Assembly (NCBI GenBank): GCA_001871165.1
Contig: MNUT01000018.1
Coordinates: forward strand, 1 to 33,824
Direction: 5' to 3'
Length of the DNA stretch: 33,824 nt
Source: Candidatus Falkowbacteria bacterium CG1_02_37_21
Lineage (GTDB): Bacteria > Patescibacteriota > Patescibacteriia > Patescibacteriales > UBA12465
The position numbers and the translations under genes were made by a program. The notes below the pieces were generated by a model. The model saw only the letters and a list, made by a program, of their open reading frames with translations, was not told where the DNA came from and did not search any database. Position 1 is the stretch's first letter; every line of letters starts with the position of its first letter. Below are positions 28,407 through 33,824 of this stretch, in pieces.

Positions 28407-29036
28407 TTATTTGGAATAGTATTCCGTAATCACCTGAATATTCAAATTCAACGGTAAATCCGTATCTTGCGGTTCATGTAAAATTTTAACGCTTAAATCA
28501 TCGGCACTAAAATTTAACCAACTGGGTCGTTCCGCTTTTTTTAACTTTTCGGCGGAATTACGGAAATAAATATTTTTTTCGCTAGTCTTTTTAATCTTAA
28601 TAACTTCTCCGGGTTTAACCATGAAAGAAGGAATATCAGTCATAACTTCATTAACACTAAAGTGTCCGTGGTTAACTAACTGACGAGCAGCCGCTCTAGA
28701 AGTAGCAAAACCGGCACGATAAACTACGTTATCCAAACGCATTTCCAAAGCACGCAAGAAATTTTTACCAGAATCACCGACTTTTTTGACAGCTTTATCA
28801 AAGGTCAAACGGAATTGTTTCTCCGCCAAACCATAGAATTTTTTGGCCTTCTGTTTCTCCGCTAACTGTTGACCATAGTCACTCAAACGCTTATGACCTT
28901 TAGGACCATGAAAACCAGGAGCATAATTGCGCTTAATAATCGCACATTTCGGAGTAAAACAACGCTCCCCCTTTAGAAAGAGTTTTTCTCCTGCCCGACG
29001 GCACTGTTTACATTTATTATCAATATTTCTTCCCAT
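28407..29036 (-). CDS. rpsD: 30S ribosomal protein S4, zinc-binding (C+) form
   Basis: CKQCRRAGEKLFLKGERCFTPKC and LDNVVYRAGFATSRAAARQLVNHGHFSVN. Confidence 0.96.
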   Translation of the reverse strand: MGRNIDNKCKQCRRAGEKLFLKGERCFTPKCAIIKRNYAPGFHGPKGHKRLSDYGQQLAEKQKAKKFYGLAEKQFRLTFDKAVKKVGDSGKNFLRALEMRLDNVVYRAGFATSRAAARQLVNHGHFSVNEVMTDIPSFMVKPGEVIKIKKTSEKNIYFRNSAEKLKKAERPSWLNFSADDLSVKILHEPQDTDLPLNLNIQVITEYYSK

Positions 29037-29068
29037 ATTTATTGAACGGAAAATTTATAATTTCTTTC

Positions 29069-29692
29069 TTAAACCCGACGTGGTTTCTTCGGCCGACAAC
29101 CGTTATGTGGCACGGGGGTCATATCTTTAATTGAGCTAACATTCAAACCGTTAGCGTTCAAAGCTCTAATAGCCGCTTCACGACCGGTACCAACACCGGA
29201 AACAAAGACGCTAACTTCCTCCAGACCATATTCTTCACGCGCTTTCTGAGCTGCTATTTTAGTAATGATTTGCGCGGCATAAGGAGTCGCTTTCTTTGCT
29301 CCTTTAAATCCGGCTAAACCGGCGCTGGCCCAAGAAATAACGTCACCATTAGGATCAGTCAAGGTCATCATGGTGTTGTTATAAGTAGCCTGGATATAAG
29401 CACGACCAACTTTAACAATACGAGCCACCTTCTTTTTCTTTTTCTTAATTAATCTTTTTTTACTGCGAGCCGCTTTATTTTTTTCTAGTTTTTCTTTAAT
29501 ATCAGCCGGTAATTCTTCATTAGTAGAATCAAAAGAAAAATCAGCCCCATCTTTTTCTTCGTCGGACTGAATATCCTCCGTTTCAACGGGAGCAAGATCT
29601 TTAGCACCAGCTTTTAACGGTTTCTCAACCGGGGTAGAAGCCTCGGCTGTATCAACAATTTTTTTATTTTCCTCTTTTACTTCTTCAGACAT
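29069..29692 (-). CDS. rpsK: 30S ribosomal protein S11 with ~78-aa charged N-terminal extension
   Basis: [46 protein letters not shown] and [13 protein letters not shown]. Confidence 0.95.
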   Translation of the reverse strand: MSEEVKEENKKIVDTAEASTPVEKPLKAGAKDLAPVETEDIQSDEEKDGADFSFDSTNEELPADIKEKLEKNKAARSKKRLIKKKKKKVARIVKVGRAYIQATYNNTMMTLTDPNGDVISWASAGLAGFKGAKKATPYAAQIITKIAAQKAREEYGLEEVSVFVSGVGTGREAAIRALNANGLNVSSIKDMTPVPHNGCRPKKPRRV

Positions 29693-29715
29693 AATTAAAG
29701 ACTGATTATTTTAAC

Positions 29716-30111
29716 TTAAGTTTTCTGTAGACCGGCCTTGCTCTTACCACTACCCATAGTAACACGCTTGTTACCGCGAACCGTTCGACTATTAGTCTTA
29801 GTTCGCTGACCGCGAGCCGGTAAATGCTTAGCGTGACGCAAACCACGATAAGAACCGATTTCTTTCAAACGTTTAATATTTCCCTGCACTTCACGACGTA
29901 AGTCGCCTTCCACTGAATGTTTTTTCTCTACGACTTCGCGGAGAACATTAGCTTCTTGTTCAGGTAAATCTTTAACTTTAGTATTAGGATCAATTTCAAC
30001 CGTCAAAAGAATTGTTTTGGCCAAACTACGACCAATGCCATGAATATAAGTCAAAGCAATTTCTATTCTTTTGTCGTTAGGAAGATTAACTCCCGCTATT
30101 CTTAATGCCAT
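29716..30111 (-). CDS. rpsM: 30S ribosomal protein S13
   Basis: [32 protein letters not shown] and [25 protein letters not shown]. Confidence 0.96.
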   Translation of the reverse strand: MALRIAGVNLPNDKRIEIALTYIHGIGRSLAKTILLTVEIDPNTKVKDLPEQEANVLREVVEKKHSVEGDLRREVQGNIKRLKEIGSYRGLRHAKHLPARGQRTKTNSRTVRGNKRVTMGSGKSKAGLQKT

Positions 30112-30122
30112 AGAAATAATTA

Positions 30123-30236
30123 TTAACCCTGTCTCTGCTTATGCTTGGGGTTCTTACAAATAACATGAACCCGGCCTTTACGGCGAACCACTTTACAGTC
30201 CTTACAAATTTTTTTTGCGCTCGCTCTAACTTTCAT
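30123..30236 (-). CDS. rpmJ: 50S ribosomal protein L36 (37 aa; missing from the ORF track because of length)
   Basis: Hand translation [37 protein letters not shown]. Confidence 0.96.
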   Translation of the reverse strand: MKVRASAKKICKDCKVVRRKGRVHVICKNPKHKQRQG

Positions 30237-30247
30237 AATAATAAATT

Positions 30248-30505
30248 TTACATTCGATAAGTAATCCGCCCTTTAGTTAAATCGTAAGGGCTAATCTGCA
30301 ATTTTACTTTATCTCCAGGTAAAAGACGAATTCTATGAAGTCTCATCTTACCGGATAAATGCGCCAGGATTTCATGACCGTTCTCTAAGGCAACCTTAAA
30401 AGTTGCTGCCGGCATTAATTCCAAAACCTCTCCCTGCATTTCAATAAAATCTTTAGCGTTCAGGGTGGCGGCGCTGGCGTCATTATTTTCTTGTTCTTTT
30501 GACAT
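30248..30505 (-). CDS. infA: Translation initiation factor IF-1
   Basis: [65 protein letters not shown]; start placed at MSKEQ. Confidence 0.95.
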   Translation of the reverse strand: MSKEQENNDASAATLNAKDFIEMQGEVLELMPAATFKVALENGHEILAHLSGKMRLHRIRLLPGDKVKLQISPYDLTKGRITYRM

Positions 30506-30511
30506 TAACAC

Positions 30512-30549
30512 AAAAAAATTTGATAAAGACAACTTTCGCCTTATCAAAA
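30512..30549 (-). terminator. Terminator/attenuator-like hairpin immediately upstream of infA
   Basis: Minus strand TTTGATAAGG-cgaaagttgt-CTTTATCAAA followed by TTTTTTT, a few nt before the ATG. Confidence 0.6.
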
Positions 30550-30687
30550 TTCTTTAAAAATTAATTAAATTATTTTGGAGAATCTGATATTTCTAATCTA
30601 TCTTGTTAATATCTTCAATCCTAACAATATTCGCTAAAAAAAGAAAACTACTTTTTTCTTTTATTTCACTTATTTGTTAATAAAATC

Positions 30688-30716
30688 ATTATAGATATAA
30701 GACTAAAAATTGTCAA
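30688..30716 (-). promoter_or_regulatory. Consensus sigma70-type promoter TTGACA-N17-TATAAT upstream of infA
   Basis: Minus strand exact TTGACA, 17-nt spacer, exact TATAAT. Confidence 0.85.
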
Positions 30717-30749
30717 TAGATAATAAGGAATAATTAGCGATAATTTTAG

Positions 30750-32621
30750 CTAGCTTTGCAGAATAGCTTTAATACGTCTCACACCAGCGCTAGAAGCTTC
30801 TTCTTTCTGTATCTTAAAATTACCTAATATTCCAGTATTTTCTACATGCGGACCGCCACAAATCTCTTGAGAAAAGGCCATTTTTAAATTAGGCTTTTTA
30901 TAATTATCCAAATGACTAATGGAATAAACCTTGACCAACTCACCATATTTTGAATTAAAAACTCCCATAGCACCACGCTGTCTGGCCTTGTCCAAAGATA
31001 ATTCTTCACAGCTTACCGTATAATTTTCTTTAATAGCACCATTAACCAAATCTTCCACCTGTTTGATTTGTTCCGGTGTCATCTTATCAGGATGAGAAAA
31101 ATCCAAACGCAATCTTTCAGCGGTAATATTACTTCCCTTTTGGACGACATTATCTCCTAAAACTTTTCTTAAAGCAGCCAATAACAGATGGGCCGTGGTG
31201 TGTAATTTTACCGTCTCGTCACCAGCATCGGCCAAACCACCTTTAAAGCGACCAGCTGAAGCGGTACGAGAAAGATCTTGATGTTTTTTCATTTCCGCCG
31301 CAAAACCTTGGAGTAAAAATTCTCCAGTATCAGCTTTTAAAACATAATTATGTGAAGATGATTTTTTTCGTGATTTTAATTCCTCTAAAGATAGTTCCAC
31401 GGGAAAACCAAAACTCTGATACAAATTAAATAAATCTTGACCAGTTAATTCTTTCTTATCTTGTATTATTTTATCTAATTCTTTCAAACCATTTTCCAAA
31501 GTTCTACTAAACTTCTCCTCCTCTTTATCTAAATTATCAAAAATAAACTGCTGGTGCTTCTCCAATTCGCCATAGACTTCTTTATAATCATTAATAACTA
31601 CCGCCGCCACATCCTTAGTCCATGACTCTTTTTGAATGTTTAATTGACGCCCGTAACGAACGGCGCGACGAATTAAGCGACGCACGACATAGCCCTGATC
31701 AGTGTTAGAAGACACTATACCTTTATCGTCACCAATAATAAATGTGGCTGCTTTTAAATGGTCGGCCACGATTCTAATAGATCTAGTCGTCTCCACGTCC
31801 TCTCCATACTTATGCCCACTCAGTTCTTCAATTTTATGGACAATATTAATAAATAAGTCGGTCTGATAATTATCATCTAAGCCATTCAAAGCGGCTAAAG
31901 TCCTTTCCAAGCCTAAACCGGTATCAACATTTTTCTGCTGCAAAAGTTCAAATTTGGCATCGGTGTTTTTATTATATTGCATAAAAACATTGTTCCAGAT
32001 TTCCACCCATGAATTATTATCATCATTAAAACTAGCAGGAACCTTGTTTTCCTCTCCCACCCAATAAAAAATTTCCGTATCCGGACCACAAGGACCGGTT
32101 ACTCCCGCCGGTCCCCACCAATTATTTTTCTTAGGTAAGCGAGCAATACGCTCTAAAGGTAAATTATTTTCCGTAAATATGACCGACCAGGCGTCATATG
32201 CTTCTTGGTCAAAACCGGAATCTTCATCGCCCACGAAAACCGAAACAGCTAAACGATTTTTATCTAAAGACAAACCCTGAGCATCAGTCAAAAACTCCCA
32301 ACTATAATTAATGGACTCTTTCTTGAAATAATCCCCCAAGGACCAATTTCCCATCATCTCAAAAAAAGTGTGATGTGTTTTGTCGCCCACTTCTTCAATA
32401 TCACCAGTGCGGATACATTTCTGGGCTCCGACTAAGCGTGAACCAGCTGGATGTTTACCGCCTAGGAGGTAGGGCACTAAAGGATGCATACCAGCGGTAG
32501 TAAATAGGACAGTCGGATCGTTTTCCGGAATTAAAGAAGCACTACCAATAATCGCATGATTACGGAGCTTAAAAAAATCTAAATATTTTTGTCGCAGTTC
32601 AATTGAAGTCATGGAAGTCAT
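30750..32621 (-). CDS. alaS: Alanine-tRNA ligase, short form ending after the editing/SAD domain
   Basis: LFTTAGMHPLVPYLLGGKHP, HHTFFEMMGNWSLGDYFKKE, HTTAH and CGGPHVENTG; ends at SAGVRRIKAILQS. Confidence 0.94.
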   Translation of the reverse strand: MTSMTSIELRQKYLDFFKLRNHAIIGSASLIPENDPTVLFTTAGMHPLVPYLLGGKHPAGSRLVGAQKCIRTGDIEEVGDKTHHTFFEMMGNWSLGDYFKKESINYSWEFLTDAQGLSLDKNRLAVSVFVGDEDSGFDQEAYDAWSVIFTENNLPLERIARLPKKNNWWGPAGVTGPCGPDTEIFYWVGEENKVPASFNDDNNSWVEIWNNVFMQYNKNTDAKFELLQQKNVDTGLGLERTLAALNGLDDNYQTDLFINIVHKIEELSGHKYGEDVETTRSIRIVADHLKAATFIIGDDKGIVSSNTDQGYVVRRLIRRAVRYGRQLNIQKESWTKDVAAVVINDYKEVYGELEKHQQFIFDNLDKEEEKFSRTLENGLKELDKIIQDKKELTGQDLFNLYQSFGFPVELSLEELKSRKKSSSHNYVLKADTGEFLLQGFAAEMKKHQDLSRTASAGRFKGGLADAGDETVKLHTTAHLLLAALRKVLGDNVVQKGSNITAERLRLDFSHPDKMTPEQIKQVEDLVNGAIKENYTVSCEELSLDKARQRGAMGVFNSKYGELVKVYSISHLDNYKKPNLKMAFSQEICGGPHVENTGILGNFKIQKEEASSAGVRRIKAILQS

Positions 32622-32648
32622 AGAAATAACGATAACATTAATTTAGAT

Positions 32649-33668
32649 CTATATTATATTAACTTCTTCGTGTAAATCAAGGCCGAAACTTTTTTTAACG
32701 GTTTGCTTAATTTTTTTAACTAAGTTTAAAACCTGTCGGGCGGAAGCGCGTCGATAATTTATTAAAACTAAGGCTTGATTTTTGTGCATACCAACCGCCC
32801 CAAATTTCTTACCCTTAAAACCGGCCGTTTCAATTAACCAAGCAGCGGGAATTTTGACCTTAGTTTTACTGATCGGCCAACTCGGCATATCAGGATATTT
32901 CTTCTGCAAAGCTTTAAATTTTATTGTGCTAATTTCAAGATTTTTAAAAAATGAACCGGCGTTTGGCATTTTCACCGGATTCGGCAATTTTTCTGTCCTA
33001 ATAATCTTAATAGTGGCAGATACATTTTTCAGGCTAGGCTTCTTGATACCCCGCTCCAGAAGATGGGCGCGAATAGCGCCATAATCAAGCTGTAAGGTAG
33101 CCATTTTCTGTAATTTAAAAGTCACGGCATAAATAAAATACTTCCCCTTCAATTTATTTTTAAAAATGCTCTCCCGATAAGCGAAATGACAATCCGGTCC
33201 GGAGAATATTCTCTCTTGCCCACTTTTAAGATCAATGGCATGTAGATGATAGAAAGAGTCTTTAATTTCCACACCATAAGCACCAATATTTTGCATCGGG
33301 GCCGCTCCCACCGTCCCGTAAATTAAACTTAAATTCTCCAAACCATGCCAATTATGACGAACACTCCAATCCACAAAATCACCCCACAATTCTCCGGATT
33401 TAGCCTCAACTAAAATATAATCTTTATTTTTTTCCACTACTTTAATTCCCTTGATTTCATTCTTTAGGGTTAGGCCCTTAACAGTCTGGGAAATTAAAAC
33501 ATTGGAACCGCCGCCCAAGATAAATAATGGCTTTTTATTTTTTTTAGACCAAACAATTGCTTCCTGCAAGTCTTCCTTGCTTTTTAAAATAGCAAAAAAC
33601 TCCGCCCGAGCGCTTAGCTGTAAAGTGGTGTAAGCTTTTATATTTTTATTTTTTTCTATTTTCAACAC
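32649..33668 (-). CDS. murB: UDP-N-acetylmuramate dehydrogenase MurB (GTG or TTG start)
   Basis: FILGGGSNVLIS, GLENLSLIYGTVGAAPMQNIGAYGVEI, NPVKMPNAGSFFKNL, AAWLIETAGFKGKKFGAVGMHKNQALVLIN. Confidence 0.93.
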   Translation of the reverse strand: MLKIEKNKNIKAYTTLQLSARAEFFAILKSKEDLQEAIVWSKKNKKPLFILGGGSNVLISQTVKGLTLKNEIKGIKVVEKNKDYILVEAKSGELWGDFVDWSVRHNWHGLENLSLIYGTVGAAPMQNIGAYGVEIKDSFYHLHAIDLKSGQERIFSGPDCHFAYRESIFKNKLKGKYFIYAVTFKLQKMATLQLDYGAIRAHLLERGIKKPSLKNVSATIKIIRTEKLPNPVKMPNAGSFFKNLEISTIKFKALQKKYPDMPSWPISKTKVKIPAAWLIETAGFKGKKFGAVGMHKNQALVLINYRRASARQVLNLVKKIKQTVKKSFGLDLHEEVNII

Positions 33669-33708
33669 AATTTAATTATAAAGAAAAATGCTTAAAAAGT
33701 CTAAAATA

Positions 33709-33824
33709 TTATTCAATGTCTCCTAAGAACTGCAACCTTAATAATTCGGCATATAAACCACCTTCAGTCTGCGCTAAAGAGGCATGATTGCCTTCCTCCG
33801 CCACCTGGCCATTCTTTAAGACAA
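33709..33824 (-). CDS. C-terminal fragment of an ABC transporter ATP-binding/permease protein (5' end beyond the window)
   Basis: Hand translation ...VLKNGQVAEEGNHASLAQTEGGLYAELLRLQFLGDIE*, a typical exporter NBD C-terminus. Confidence 0.8.
   Translation of the reverse strand, partial: VLKNGQVAEEGNHASLAQTEGGLYAELLRLQFLGDIE

Noticed and set aside
30506-30547. N-terminal extension [14 protein letters not shown] of the listed infA ORF
   Set aside because: It overlaps the hairpin/T-tract; IF-1 more plausibly starts at MSKEQ (30505).
1-33824. CRISPR arrays, mobile elements, tRNA or rRNA genes
   Set aside because: No direct-repeat arrays, transposase-like proteins, cloverleaf-like tRNA sequences or rRNA stretches were seen by eye; a tool search (tRNAscan-SE, Infernal) would be needed to exclude small RNAs.

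Overview
This is an AT-rich window of about 33.8 kb. Nearly everything reads on the minus strand. It is a dense ribosomal-protein/translation super-cluster from what looks like a reduced bacterial genome. Patescibacteria/CPR, probably Parcubacteria-like, is inferred from the lack of L30 (rpmD) between rpsE and rplO, the small genes and the shortened AlaRS. In transcription order (high to low coordinate) the genes are: ABC transporter C-terminus (partial), murB, short alaS, infA, rpmJ, rpsM, rpsK, rpsD, rpoA (no alpha-CTD), rplQ, rplM, rpsI, prfB, comEC-like (no MBL domain), [rpmB on +], site-2 protease, rpsL, rpsG, fusA, a hypothetical, tuf, rpsJ, rplC, rplD, rplW, rplB, rpsS, rplV, rpsC, rplP, rpmC, rpsQ, rplN, rplX, rplE, rpsN, rpsH, rplF, rplR, rpsE, rplO, secY, two tandem paralogous hypotheticals, DUF475/TerC-like, map, ruvX, recO, a small hypothetical, and a large coiled-coil/TM hypothetical running off the left edge. 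The left-edge gene (open for more than 680 codons) and rpmJ are missing from the supplied ORF track. The observations most worth a second look are: (i) the tandem paralog pair of unknown function after secY; (ii) an S/G/R-rich reading frame that continues the tail of one paralog in the -1 frame, suggesting a frameshift or a nested ORF; (iii) terminator-like hairpins in the leaders of three ribosomal operons, one with a possible 8-codon leader minigene; (iv) near-absence of Shine-Dalgarno motifs at annotated starts; (v) an RNA polymerase alpha subunit whose CTD is replaced by a charged tail. No CRISPR array, mobile element, tRNA or rRNA gene was recognised. All family calls come from reading the translations by eye, with no database search.
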